Shown here piece after piece: positions 9,998 through 18,041 of a stretch of 64,000 nucleotides of DNA. This stretch comes from Martinezella rhizogenes (GTDB lineage: Bacteria > Pseudomonadota > Alphaproteobacteria > Rhizobiales > Rhizobiaceae): NCBI RefSeq assembly GCF_007002745.1, contig NZ_SGNY01000006.1, positions 62,001 to 126,000 on the forward strand, read 5' to 3'. Under the pieces are notes generated by a model that made no database searches, had not been told where the DNA came from, and worked only from the letters and a program-made list of their open reading frames with translations. The position numbers and the translations under genes are program-made. Numbering within the stretch: position 1 is the stretch's first letter; each line of letters opens with the position of its first letter.

Positions 9998-11530
9998 TTA
10001 GGTCACCGCGCCGACCTGCCACGGCACGAATTCGTTGTCGCCGTAGTCGTAAATTTCGCTGACGGTTTTGTCGCCGGAAGCCACGGCCAGAATATGTTCG
10101 AAAATTCGTTTGCCGGATTCTTCGATGGTTTCCGCGCCGGTAACGATCTCACCGCAGTTGATATCCATGTCTTCCTTCATGTGTTCATACATTTCGGAAT
10201 TGGTGGCAATCTTGATGCAGGGCGATGGCTTGAAACCCGAAACCGAGCCTCGGCCGGTGGTGAAACAGATGACGTTGCAGCCGCCGGCGACCTGGCCGGT
10301 GACGGCAACGGGATCGTAGCCGGGCGTATCCATGAAAACGAAACCCTGCTCCGTGACGGTTTCGGCGAATTCATAGACCGCCTTCAGCGGCATCGAGCCG
10401 CCCTTGGCGACTGCACCCAGTGATTTCTCCAGAATGGTGGTCAAGCCACCGAGCTTGTTGCCATGGGAGGGGTTGTTGTTCAGCTCGTCGCCATTGCGGG
10501 CGGTATAATCCCGCCACCAGTCGATACGCTGCAACAGCTTTTCTGCAACCGCCGGGGTGATGGCACGTTTTGTCAGCAGGTGCTCGGCGCCGTAAATCTC
10601 AGGTGTTTCGGAAAGAACCGTCGTGCCGCCATTGCGGACGATGAGGTCAGATGCATACCCCAGGGCCGGGTTGGCGGAGATACCGGAGTAGCCATCCGAA
10701 CCGCCGCATTCCAGCGCCACTTTCAGCTTTGAAAGCGGTTGTTCGGTGCGGCGGGCTGAATTGACCATCGGCAGCATGGCCTTGATTTCGGCAATCGCCG
10801 CATCGATTGTCTTGCGCGTGCCGCCATGCTGCTGGATGGTCATGGTGCGCAGTCGCTCGCCCTCTTCCATCTTGTAATGTTCGAGGATGGGGGCGATCTG
10901 GTTTGTTTCGCAGCCGAGGCCGATCAGCAGAATGCCGCCGAAATTGGGATGGCGGGCATAACCCTGAATGGTGCGGATCAGAAGGCGATAGCCTTCCGAT
11001 TTGGTATTCAGCGCGCAGCCGCCACCGTGGGTCAGTGCGACGACGCCGTCGACATTGTCGAAACCGTCAAGTCCGCCCTGCTTGTTGAAGTAGTCGGCGA
11101 TATAACGCGACACCGTGGCGGAACAGTTTACCGATGCGATGACGCCGATATAGTTGCGTGTGCCCACACCGCCGAGACCACGATCATAACCCAGGAAGGT
11201 GCGGCGCTCGGTTTCCGGCACCATGCCCTTTTCTTCGATATCGACACTGAACTGATGTGCATGTTCGGAAGGCACCATCGCGAGATTGTGCAAATGCACG
11301 TGCCGGCCCGGTTCGATATCCTGCGTGGCGATACCGATCACCTGGCCGTATTTCAGCACCTCGTCCCCGGATTTAATGTATTTCAGGGCCACTTTATGCC
11401 CTCGTCCGATCAGTTCGCGAGCCGTCAGATCGCCCCTGCCCGTCGCACCACCGGCCGGAATGGACCGGCGCGCCACCGCAACATTGTCGTTGGCGTTCAG
11501 CAAAATGGTTGCCTCGGAATTCTCACTCAC
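9998..11530 (-). CDS. uxaA: Altronate dehydratase (UxaA family)
   Basis: UxaA dehydrates D-altronate to 2-keto-3-deoxy-D-gluconate. The 510-residue protein has the N-terminal SAF domain (residues about 10-90) followed by the galactarate dehydratase/altronate hydrolase catalytic region, with THGGGCALNTKSEGY near residue 168, the LIGLGCETNQI segment, and LECGGSDGYSGI near residue 275. Full UxaA rather than split GarD-like subunits. The start is GTG at 11530, with GGAGGAGG about 8 bases upstream. It follows the GntR gene by 42 bases on the same strand, so the two are probably one operon. D-altronate is the expected product of the tagaturonate reductase encoded in the divergent operon. Confidence 0.9.
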   Translation of the reverse strand: MSENSEATILLNANDNVAVARRSIPAGGATGRGDLTARELIGRGHKVALKYIKSGDEVLKYGQVIGIATQDIEPGRHVHLHNLAMVPSEHAHQFSVDIEEKGMVPETERRTFLGYDRGLGGVGTRNYIGVIASVNCSATVSRYIADYFNKQGGLDGFDNVDGVVALTHGGGCALNTKSEGYRLLIRTIQGYARHPNFGGILLIGLGCETNQIAPILEHYKMEEGERLRTMTIQQHGGTRKTIDAAIAEIKAMLPMVNSARRTEQPLSKLKVALECGGSDGYSGISANPALGYASDLIVRNGGTTVLSETPEIYGAEHLLTKRAITPAVAEKLLQRIDWWRDYTARNGDELNNNPSHGNKLGGLTTILEKSLGAVAKGGSMPLKAVYEFAETVTEQGFVFMDTPGYDPVAVTGQVAGGCNVICFTTGRGSVSGFKPSPCIKIATNSEMYEHMKEDMDINCGEIVTGAETIEESGKRIFEHILAVASGDKTVSEIYDYGDNEFVPWQVGAVT

Positions 11531-11572
11531 GGGTTTTCCTCCTCCCGGTATATTGCCTGCTATGTTTTTAAC

Positions 11573-12265
11573 TCAGCTTTCGACCCAGCGCCGTTTGGAG
11601 CCTTCCAGATGGGTATGAATGGCGGCCTGCGCCAATAGCGGATCTTTGAGCTCCAGAGCTGCCAGAATGGCTTCGTGCTCCTGAAGCGCATGGGTCCAGG
11701 TATCCCGATCCTCGAATTTGACCCGCAGCTGGGCTGAAATGGGGCTGTGTCTTTCGTCGAAAAGACTTGCCACCAGCCGTGCGAGGACGCTGTTGCCGGA
11801 TTGTTCGGCAATGGTGACGTGAAACAGCCGATCCTGATCCAGGGGTTTGCGTCCCGCCTCGATTTCCTTCTGCATGGTATTCAGGATCTGGCGAAGGTTT
11901 GCGATCGTCTCGTCGGTCATGCGGCTTGCCGCCAGCACGATGGTTGCGCCTTCCAGCGCAGCGCGTGCTTGCATCAACTCAGAGGGGCTGTCGCCCAGCG
12001 ATTTGGTATAATGGGTTGTCTGGAGAGCCTCCGTCGAGACATAGACACCGGAACCCATGCGAATTTCGACAGTGTTGTCGATTTCAAGCGCAATCAGCGC
12101 TTCTCGCAACGAAGGTCTCGATACGCCGAGTTTCTGCGCCAGTTCCCGTTCGGCCGGAAGTCGTGTTCCAGGCAAAAATTCACCGAGATCGATGAGTTCA
12201 CGGATCTGGTCCGCTATCTGCTGATAGAGCCGGCGTGGTTCCGCTATTTTGGCCTGACCATTCAT
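11573..12265 (-). CDS. FadR-subfamily GntR transcriptional regulator
   Basis: A 230-residue regulator with an N-terminal winged helix-turn-helix (LYQQIADQIRELI, LPAERELAQKLGVSRPSLREAL) and a C-terminal all-helical FCD ligand domain (QARAALEGATIVLAA, HVTIAEQSGNSVLARL). FadR-type regulators of this sort often sense sugar acids. ATG at 12265 is preferred; a TTG at 12292 would add nine residues. One copy of the proposed operator (12249-12262) would overlap codons 2-6, consistent with autoregulation. It is divergent from the sugar transporter operon and co-directional with uxaA. Confidence 0.92.
   Translation of the reverse strand: MNGQAKIAEPRRLYQQIADQIRELIDLGEFLPGTRLPAERELAQKLGVSRPSLREALIALEIDNTVEIRMGSGVYVSTEALQTTHYTKSLGDSPSELMQARAALEGATIVLAASRMTDETIANLRQILNTMQKEIEAGRKPLDQDRLFHVTIAEQSGNSVLARLVASLFDERHSPISAQLRVKFEDRDTWTHALQEHEAILAALELKDPLLAQAAIHTHLEGSKRRWVES
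12249..12262. promoter_or_regulatory. Proposed GntR operator, copy A
   Basis: TTGGCCTGACCATT, with the TGG-N5-CCA symmetry typical of FadR-type GntR operators. It lies at the start of the GntR gene. Three related copies lie at 12300, 12433 and 12455. Confidence 0.55.
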
Positions 12266-12299
12266 GTGTTTTTCGATGAGCCCTGTCTTCAATCTCTAT

Positions 12300-12313
12300 T
12301 TGGCCTTACCGTA
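12300..12313. promoter_or_regulatory. Proposed GntR operator, copy D (weaker)
   Basis: TTGGCCTTACCGTA matches copy A at 11 of 14 positions. It lies 35-48 bases upstream of the chosen GntR start codon. Confidence 0.4.
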
Positions 12314-12432
12314 ACGCCAAGAGTATCAATACGCAAGAAATTACTTAAATATAAGAATTTACAGCATTATATCTGTTTTCTATAGGTTGAGATTCCATCT
12401 CCATTAAAACCCCGTTTCAAATTTTGGCCTAA

Positions 12433-12446
12433 TTGGCTTGACCATT
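12433..12446. promoter_or_regulatory. Proposed GntR operator, copy B (over the -35 box)
   Basis: TTGGCTTGACCATT matches copy A at 13 of 14 positions. The candidate -35 hexamer of the transporter operon, TTGACC at 12438-12443, lies inside it. Confidence 0.55.
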
Positions 12447-12466
12447 CTAAAAAACCGGCCTAACCA
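12438..12466 (+). promoter_or_regulatory. Candidate promoter of the sugar transporter operon
   Basis: TTGACC at 12438-12443 and TAACCA at 12461-12466 are separated by 17 bases, about 55 bases before the transporter ATPase start. The -10 match is modest. Both hexamers sit in the proposed operators. Confidence 0.4.
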
Positions 12467-12468
12467 TT
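12455..12468. promoter_or_regulatory. Proposed GntR operator, copy C (over the -10 box)
   Basis: CCGGCCTAACCATT matches copy A at 11 of 14 positions and begins 22 bp after copy B, about two helical turns. It covers the candidate -10 hexamer TAACCA at 12461-12466. Confidence 0.5.
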
Positions 12469-12521
12469 TGGCCTGTTCAATGCACCCCGGGGAGTGGGGA
12501 GCACGGGTGGGAGGTTTCCAG

Positions 12522-14084
12522 ATGTCGCAGGGCGCATCGACAATTCGGGGCGATTTTTCGCCTGAGGAGACGGGCGCGGAGCGTTCGGCCCTCCTGCGTC
12601 TTGAAAACATCAGCAAGGAATTTCCGGGCGTCAAGGCGCTGTCGAATGTGCATTTCGATCTGCGCAGCGGCGAAGTGCACGCTGTGTGCGGCGAGAATGG
12701 CGCTGGAAAATCGACACTGATGAAAATCATCAGCGGCGTCTACCAGCCGAGCGACGGCACGATCCTGCACAAGGGCGTGAAGGTGCAATACGCATCGCCG
12801 CTGGAGTCCGAAGCGGCGGGCATCGCTATTATCCATCAGGAACTCAATCTCGTTCCGCACCTCTCCGTCGCCGAAAACATCTATCTCGCCCGCGAGCCGC
12901 GGCGTGGTTTTCTCGTGGATCGTAAAAAGCTGCGCCTCGATGCGAAACGCTGTCTCGACAGGCTGGGAGTCGATATTGACCCTGACCAGATCGTGCGTGG
13001 CCTCTCGGTCGCCCAATGTCAGATGGTGGAGATAGCCAAGGCGCTTTCTCTTGATGCTGAAGTGCTCATCATGGACGAGCCGACCTCCTCGCTGACCGAG
13101 CAGGAAACACGGCTGCTGTTCAAGGTCATTCGTGATCTCAAGGCATCCGGTGTCGGCATCGTCTATATTTCTCATCGTCTCGATGAAATGGCCGAGATCG
13201 TTGATCGCGTGACGGTCCTGCGCGACGGTCGTTATATCTCTACCGACGATTTTGCGTCGATCACCGTCGACGATATCGTCACGCGCATGGTCGGGCGCTC
13301 GCTGGAAGACAAGTTTCCGGAGCGCACATCGAAGCCGACGGAAGACATTATTTTCTCTGCCGAGGGACTGACGCGCGCGGGCGTGTTTCAGGATGTCTCT
13401 TTCTCGCTGCGGCGTGGCGAAATTCTCGGCTTTGCCGGGCTGATGGGGGCCGGACGCACCGAGGTGGCGCGTGCAATCTTCGGAGCCGATGCCCTCGATA
13501 GCGGAAAAATCATCTTTGAGAGCCGCGAGCTTTCCATCCGCTCACCGCAGGACGCCATCAGGGAAGGTATTGCCTATCTGTCGGAAGACAGAAAGAGCGA
13601 TGGTCTGGCCATCAAGATGTCCGTTGCCGCAAATACCACTCTTGCCAATATCGGTGAAGTTTCCAACCGTTTCGGGCTGATTGATTTCAAGAAACACGAC
13701 GATGTCGCCAGACGTTACGTCGATCTCCTGAATATTCGCACACCTTCCATCCAGCAGACGGTGCGGCTGCTATCAGGTGGCAATCAGCAGAAAATCATCA
13801 TCGGCAAATGGCTGTTCCGGCAGTCGCGTGTGCTGTTCTTCGATGAGCCGACGCGCGGCATCGATGTCGGCGCGAAATTCGCGATCTACAAGATCATGGA
13901 CGAACTGGCTGCGAAGGGCATCGGTGTTGTTCTCATCAGTTCGGAGCTGCCGGAAATTCTCGGGCTGACGGATCGCATCGCCGTTTTCCACCAGGGCCGG
14001 ATCACGGGCGTGCTTGAGACCGCCAAGACCAATCAGGAAGAAATCATGCGGTATGCGTCCGGTTACGGCCGGGCCGCGCAGTGA
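12522..14084 (+). CDS. Sugar ABC transporter ATPase, RbsA/MglA type
   Basis: A 520-residue ATP-binding subunit made of two fused nucleotide-binding domains, as in RbsA, MglA and XylG. The first has GENGAGKSTLMK near residue 60 and a degenerate signature (LSVAQCQMVEIAKAL); the second has GAGRTEVARAIFG and the intact LSGGNQQKI signature near residue 415. The ATG at 12522 has a GGGTGGGAGG site 7 bases upstream, so the in-frame extension to 12438 is not used. It energises the permease and binding protein encoded next. The bound sugar is inferred from the enzymes in the operon (L-fucose or L-galactose type). Confidence 0.93.
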   Translation: MSQGASTIRGDFSPEETGAERSALLRLENISKEFPGVKALSNVHFDLRSGEVHAVCGENGAGKSTLMKIISGVYQPSDGTILHKGVKVQYASPLESEAAGIAIIHQELNLVPHLSVAENIYLAREPRRGFLVDRKKLRLDAKRCLDRLGVDIDPDQIVRGLSVAQCQMVEIAKALSLDAEVLIMDEPTSSLTEQETRLLFKVIRDLKASGVGIVYISHRLDEMAEIVDRVTVLRDGRYISTDDFASITVDDIVTRMVGRSLEDKFPERTSKPTEDIIFSAEGLTRAGVFQDVSFSLRRGEILGFAGLMGAGRTEVARAIFGADALDSGKIIFESRELSIRSPQDAIREGIAYLSEDRKSDGLAIKMSVAANTTLANIGEVSNRFGLIDFKKHDDVARRYVDLLNIRTPSIQQTVRLLSGGNQQKIIIGKWLFRQSRVLFFDEPTRGIDVGAKFAIYKIMDELAAKGIGVVLISSELPEILGLTDRIAVFHQGRITGVLETAKTNQEEIMRYASGYGRAAQ

Positions 14085-14092
14085 GGAACGAC

Positions 14093-15115
14093 ATGGCCAA
14101 TATTGCAGAACCCAAGAAGAGCTTCGCTTTCAGCGACCGCCAGAAGGACATCATCCAGAAATTTGCGGCGCTTGGCAGCCTCGTTGCGCTTGTCGCGGTT
14201 TTTTCCGCAACCAGCAGCGCTTTCTTCACCGTCAATAATGGCATGACGATCGCATTGCAGGTTACGTCCATCGCGCTGCTCGGTATCGGTGCAACCTGCG
14301 TCATCATCACCGGCGGTATCGATCTTTCCGTCGGTTCGGTGCTTGCGCTTGCCGGCGTCGTTGCCGCCCTTGCGGTGAAAGAACTTGGCATGCCGGTGCC
14401 GGTCGGCATGTTTCTCGGTATTCTGACGGGGTCTCTCTGCGGCTTCATCAACGGCCTGCTTGTGACGCGCTTCAAGCTGCCGCCTTTCATCGCCACACTC
14501 GGCATGATGCTGATTGCCCGCGGTGTAGCTTTGCAGATCACCGGTGCTCGCGCCGTATCGGGTCTCGGCGAATCCTTCGGCGAACTCGGCAATGGCGCGC
14601 TCTTCCGCATCGTCAACATCGGTGATGACGGCTTTCCGAATGTGGTGTTTCCGGGCATCCCCTACCCCGTCATCCTGATGGTGGTGATTGCGCTTGCGGT
14701 TTCCTTCATGCTCAACCGCTCGATCCTCGGCCGTCATATCTATGCCGTCGGTTCCAACGCGGATGCGGCGCGGCTGTCTGGCGTGAATGTCGCCCGCGTT
14801 ACCAACTTCACCTACATCCTGTCCGGAACACTGGCTGGACTGACGGGCTGCGTGCTGATGTCACGCCTCGTCACCGCCCAGCCGAATGAAGGCGTGATGT
14901 ATGAGCTGGATGCGATTGCCAGCGCCGTCATTGGCGGCACGTCCCTGATCGGCGGTGTGGGCACCATTTCCGGTACGGCCATCGGCGCCTTCGTCATCGG
15001 CATCCTGCGCAACGGTCTCAATATGAACGGCGTCTCCGCCTTCACGCAACAGATCATCATCGGCCTCGTCATTCTGGTCACCGTCTGGATCGACCAGTTG
15101 CGCAACCGCCGCTGA
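14093..15115 (+). CDS. Sugar ABC transporter permease, RbsC type
   Basis: A 340-residue integral membrane protein of the BPD_transp_2 (RbsC) family with eight to ten hydrophobic segments. The family motif VYALGSNADAARLSGVNV-like stretch (here YAVGSNADAARLSG, about residues 220-235) contacts the ATPase. A GAGGA ribosome site precedes ATG 14093; GTG at 14081 is an alternative. It overlaps or abuts the ATPase stop and is followed by the binding-protein gene after about 75 bases. Confidence 0.93.
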   Translation: MANIAEPKKSFAFSDRQKDIIQKFAALGSLVALVAVFSATSSAFFTVNNGMTIALQVTSIALLGIGATCVIITGGIDLSVGSVLALAGVVAALAVKELGMPVPVGMFLGILTGSLCGFINGLLVTRFKLPPFIATLGMMLIARGVALQITGARAVSGLGESFGELGNGALFRIVNIGDDGFPNVVFPGIPYPVILMVVIALAVSFMLNRSILGRHIYAVGSNADAARLSGVNVARVTNFTYILSGTLAGLTGCVLMSRLVTAQPNEGVMYELDAIASAVIGGTSLIGGVGTISGTAIGAFVIGILRNGLNMNGVSAFTQQIIIGLVILVTVWIDQLRNRR

Positions 15116-15191
15116 TCAAGGGCCTGCGGACCCTTTCCGCAAAAAAGATCGGCAAGGGGAGGCCCGGTATGCCGACATCACGGAGGAAGAA

Positions 15192-16133
15192 ATGAACAAA
15201 CTTGCGACCGCCCTTCTGACATCCGCAATCGCGCTGTGGAGCGTTTCCACCGTGCAGGCCGGCGAAATCGCCGTCATCGTCAAGACCGTCAATTCCACTT
15301 TCTGGCAGAACGTGCAGAAGGGCGCCGATGCGGCGATGAAGAACTCTGCCGGCAACACCATGACCTTCCAGGGTCCGGCTGCCGAATCTGCGATCGCCGA
15401 CCAGGTCAACATGGTTGAAAACGCCATCAACCGTAAGGTCGCGGGCATTGTTCTTGCCCCTTCCGATCCGGATGCGCTGGTGCCGGCCGTCAAGAAGGCC
15501 TGGGAAGCCCGTATTCCCGTCGTTCTGATCGACTCGCAGCTGGCCAGCGGCTCGGAGCAGTATTACCAGTCGTTCCTCGCGACCGACAACAAGAAAGCCG
15601 GCGAACTCGCAGCGCAGGCGCTGATCGACAAGGTGGGCAAGGAAGGCAAGATCGCCGTCATGTCTTACGTCGCCGGTGCTGGTTCGGAAATCGGCCGCGT
15701 TGGCGGTTTCACGGATTACATCCAGATGAATTCCAACCTGAAGATCGTCGGTCCTTTCTATTCGCAGTCGCAGATGGCGACCGCGCTGAACCAGACCACC
15801 GACGTTCTGGCCGCCAATTCCGATCTGAAGGGTATCTTCGGCGCCAATGAGCCGACGGCAATCGGCGTTGGCCGCGCGCTCGCCCAGACCGGCAAGGCCG
15901 GCAAGGTGGTTGGCATCGGCTTCGACGGCAATCAGGACCTTCAGGGCTTCGTCAAGGATGGCACGCTGGCCGGCATCGTTGTTCAGGGTTCCTACCAGAT
16001 GGGTGAGAAGGGCGTGGAAACCATCACCAAGCTCATCAACAAGGAAAAGGTTGAGAAGTTCGTCGACACGGGCGTCGTTGTTGTCACCAAGGACAATGTC
16101 GACAAGCCGGAAGCCAAGAACGTTCTTTATTGA
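15192..16133 (+). CDS. Periplasmic sugar-binding protein, RbsB/Peripla_BP_4 family
   Basis: A 313-residue substrate-binding protein with an N-terminal signal peptide (hydrophobic residues 5-18, cleavage likely after VQA at about residue 23). The mature part begins with the type I periplasmic fold IAVIVKTVNSTFWQNVQKGA and contains the VLAPSDPDALVPAV and GANEPTAIGVGRAL segments typical of ribose/galactose-type binders. GGAGGAAG lies just before the ATG. As the specificity component, it is the best single gene for testing which sugar the operon handles. Confidence 0.93.
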   Translation: MNKLATALLTSAIALWSVSTVQAGEIAVIVKTVNSTFWQNVQKGADAAMKNSAGNTMTFQGPAAESAIADQVNMVENAINRKVAGIVLAPSDPDALVPAVKKAWEARIPVVLIDSQLASGSEQYYQSFLATDNKKAGELAAQALIDKVGKEGKIAVMSYVAGAGSEIGRVGGFTDYIQMNSNLKIVGPFYSQSQMATALNQTTDVLAANSDLKGIFGANEPTAIGVGRALAQTGKAGKVVGIGFDGNQDLQGFVKDGTLAGIVVQGSYQMGEKGVETITKLINKEKVEKFVDTGVVVVTKDNVDKPEAKNVLY

Positions 16134-16141
16134 TGCATGAC

Positions 16142-16173
16142 GGCGCGCCGCTCTACGGCGGCGCGCCTTTTCA
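16142..16173 (+). terminator. Hairpin with short T-run after the binding-protein gene
   Basis: GGCGCGCCG pairs with CGGCGCGCC around an 8-base loop, followed by TTTTC. It lies inside the operon, 25 bases before the next start codon, so it may act as an attenuator or RNA stabiliser that lets the transporter transcript exceed that of the enzymes. Confidence 0.7.
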
Positions 16174-16197
16174 AATAAAACCCGGAAAGTCCCTGCG

Positions 16198-17211
16198 ATG
16201 AAAGTCTCCGATACACGCAAATTGCCGCGCCGCGCCGTTGACGTCACGGTCATGGGCCTCGGCTGCGCCCAGATGGGCAATCTCTACCGCGTCACGCCCT
16301 ATGAGGAGTCCAAAGGTGCGTTCGACACGGCATGGGAAAGTGGAATGCGTTATTTCGATACCGCGCCCTTTTACGGTTATACGCGGTCAGAGCGTCGTCT
16401 CGGCACCATGGTAACGGAGCATGAGCGGAACGATTATACGCTCAGCACCAAGGTCGGCCGGGTGATGGTTCCGGATGAAACCGTCGGCGCGGAAGAGGAC
16501 GCCTATATTGCGCCCCTGCCGTTCCGCCCGACCTATGATTATTCCTATGACGGTATCCTGCGTTCCTTCGAAGCCAGCCAGCAGCGGCTCGGTGTTCTGA
16601 AGCCCGATATTCTTTATGTGCATGATATCGGCTCCTTCACCCACGGCGAAAAGCACCAGCATTACTGGGAGCAGCTGACCACTGGTGGCGGCTTCCGGGC
16701 GCTTGGCAAACTGCGTGAGGAGGGCTCGACCGGTGCTGTCGGCCTCGGCGTCAACGAATGGCAGATCGTCAGCGATGCCATGGATGTCTTCGATATCGAC
16801 GTTGCCATGCTTGCCGGCCGTTATACGCTCCTGGAACAGCAGAGCCTTGCCTTCATGAACCGCTGCGCTGAAGGCGGCGTCGGCATCGTTGTCGCCGGTG
16901 CCTTTAATTCGGGCATTCTGGCTGGTAACCGCAAGTTCAACTACGCCGATGCGCCTGCCGATATCCTCACGCGCGTTGATGCGCTGCAGGGCGTGTGCGA
17001 GGAGCTGGGCGTGTCGTTGCAGGCGGCCGCGCTGCAATTTCCGCTCGCCCATCCGGCTTCGGTCACGGTCGTGTCAGGCGCGCGCAACGCGCAGCAGCTT
17101 GCTTCCAATATTGAATGGTTCGAACAGCCTATCCCGGATGAGTTCTGGTCCGAGCTGCACAGGCGCGGCCTGATTGCCGAAGGTTCGCCCGTGCCCGGCG
17201 GAAAGGCCTGA
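16198..17211 (+). CDS. Aldo/keto reductase, L-fucose/L-galactose 1-dehydrogenase type
   Basis: A 337-residue AKR of the D-threo-aldose 1-dehydrogenase (L-fucose dehydrogenase) group, which also includes plant L-galactose dehydrogenase. It oxidises the C1 of the sugar to a lactone with NAD(P). Visible family features are MGLGCAQMGNLY near the start, YFDTAPFYGYTRSERRLG (residues about 49-66, with the catalytic Asp and Tyr), the TKVGR lysine strand, and the cofactor segment TVVSGARNAQQLASNI near residue 288. It is immediately upstream of a lactonase-type hydrolase, the expected next enzyme. Confidence 0.88.
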   Translation: MKVSDTRKLPRRAVDVTVMGLGCAQMGNLYRVTPYEESKGAFDTAWESGMRYFDTAPFYGYTRSERRLGTMVTEHERNDYTLSTKVGRVMVPDETVGAEEDAYIAPLPFRPTYDYSYDGILRSFEASQQRLGVLKPDILYVHDIGSFTHGEKHQHYWEQLTTGGGFRALGKLREEGSTGAVGLGVNEWQIVSDAMDVFDIDVAMLAGRYTLLEQQSLAFMNRCAEGGVGIVVAGAFNSGILAGNRKFNYADAPADILTRVDALQGVCEELGVSLQAAALQFPLAHPASVTVVSGARNAQQLASNIEWFEQPIPDEFWSELHRRGLIAEGSPVPGGKA

Positions 17212-17216
17212 AGGCC

Positions 17217-18038
17217 ATGCTCATCGACGCCCACCAGCATTTCTGGCTGATGAAGGACCGTGCCGGGCAATGGCCGCCGCCGTCACTTGCCGCCATCTAC
17301 CGGGATTTTCTTCCGGCCGATCTCTCGCCTTTGCTGGCTGCGGCCGGGGTTTCGGGCACGGTGCTGGTGCAGACAATGGAGACTGCCGCCGATACGGATT
17401 TCATGCTGGAGCTGGCGGAAAAGACCGATTTCATCAAGGGCGTGGTCGGCTGGGTGGACATGAAGTCCCTCGATGCGGCGACGGAAATTGCCCGCCGGGC
17501 AAAACATCCGGCCTTCAAGGGCGTGCGCCCCATGCTGCAGGGCATTGAGGATGTGGCCTGGATCGATGATCCTGCGCTGGATGCCGCGGTGGATGCGCTG
17601 GTGAAGCATGGGCTGGTATTCGATGCGCTGGTTCTGCCGCCCAATCTGCCGCATCTCCTGTCATTTGCCCGCCGCCATCCGCAATTGCCTGTTGTCATCG
17701 ATCATGGCGCAAAACCGTTGATCGCCACCGGCCATTACAGCGGCTGGCGGAGCGACATGGCGGCTTTGGCGGCTCTTGCCAACGTCCATTGCAAGCTGTC
17801 CGGTCTGCTGACCGAGCGTGGCGAGCAGCGGCCGGAAGCGGTGCGACCTTATGCCGAAACCATTCTGGAACTGTTTGGCGCAAACCGCGTGATCTTCGGC
17901 AGCGACTGGCCGGTGTTGCGACTGGCCGGTGATTACCAGGCCTGGCTGGATTTCTGCCGTGATATCGTGCCGGCAGAGGACCATGCGGCAGTTTTTGGCG
18001 GCAACGCCATCCGTTTTTATTCCCTTTCTGACAGGTGA
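17217..18038 (+). CDS. Amidohydrolase-family sugar lactonase (L-fucono/L-galactonolactonase type)
   Basis: A 273-residue member of the COG3618 amidohydrolase branch, TIM-barrel hydrolases that open sugar lactones. It begins with the DAHQHFW metal-site motif at residues 4-10, has VIDHGAKP near residue 160 and FGSDWPVLRLAGDY near residue 225, where the conserved aspartate sits. The gene starts 5 bases after the aldo/keto reductase stop and ends 3 bases before the next start. Position and family suggest hydrolysis of L-fuconolactone or L-galactonolactone. Confidence 0.87.
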   Translation: MLIDAHQHFWLMKDRAGQWPPPSLAAIYRDFLPADLSPLLAAAGVSGTVLVQTMETAADTDFMLELAEKTDFIKGVVGWVDMKSLDAATEIARRAKHPAFKGVRPMLQGIEDVAWIDDPALDAAVDALVKHGLVFDALVLPPNLPHLLSFARRHPQLPVVIDHGAKPLIATGHYSGWRSDMAALAALANVHCKLSGLLTERGEQRPEAVRPYAETILELFGANRVIFGSDWPVLRLAGDYQAWLDFCRDIVPAEDHAAVFGGNAIRFYSLSDR

Positions 18039-18041
18039 TGC

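Noticed and set aside
10826..11638. A 270-residue open frame opposite uxaA
   Set aside because: Entirely antisense to the UxaA coding sequence and without family motifs.
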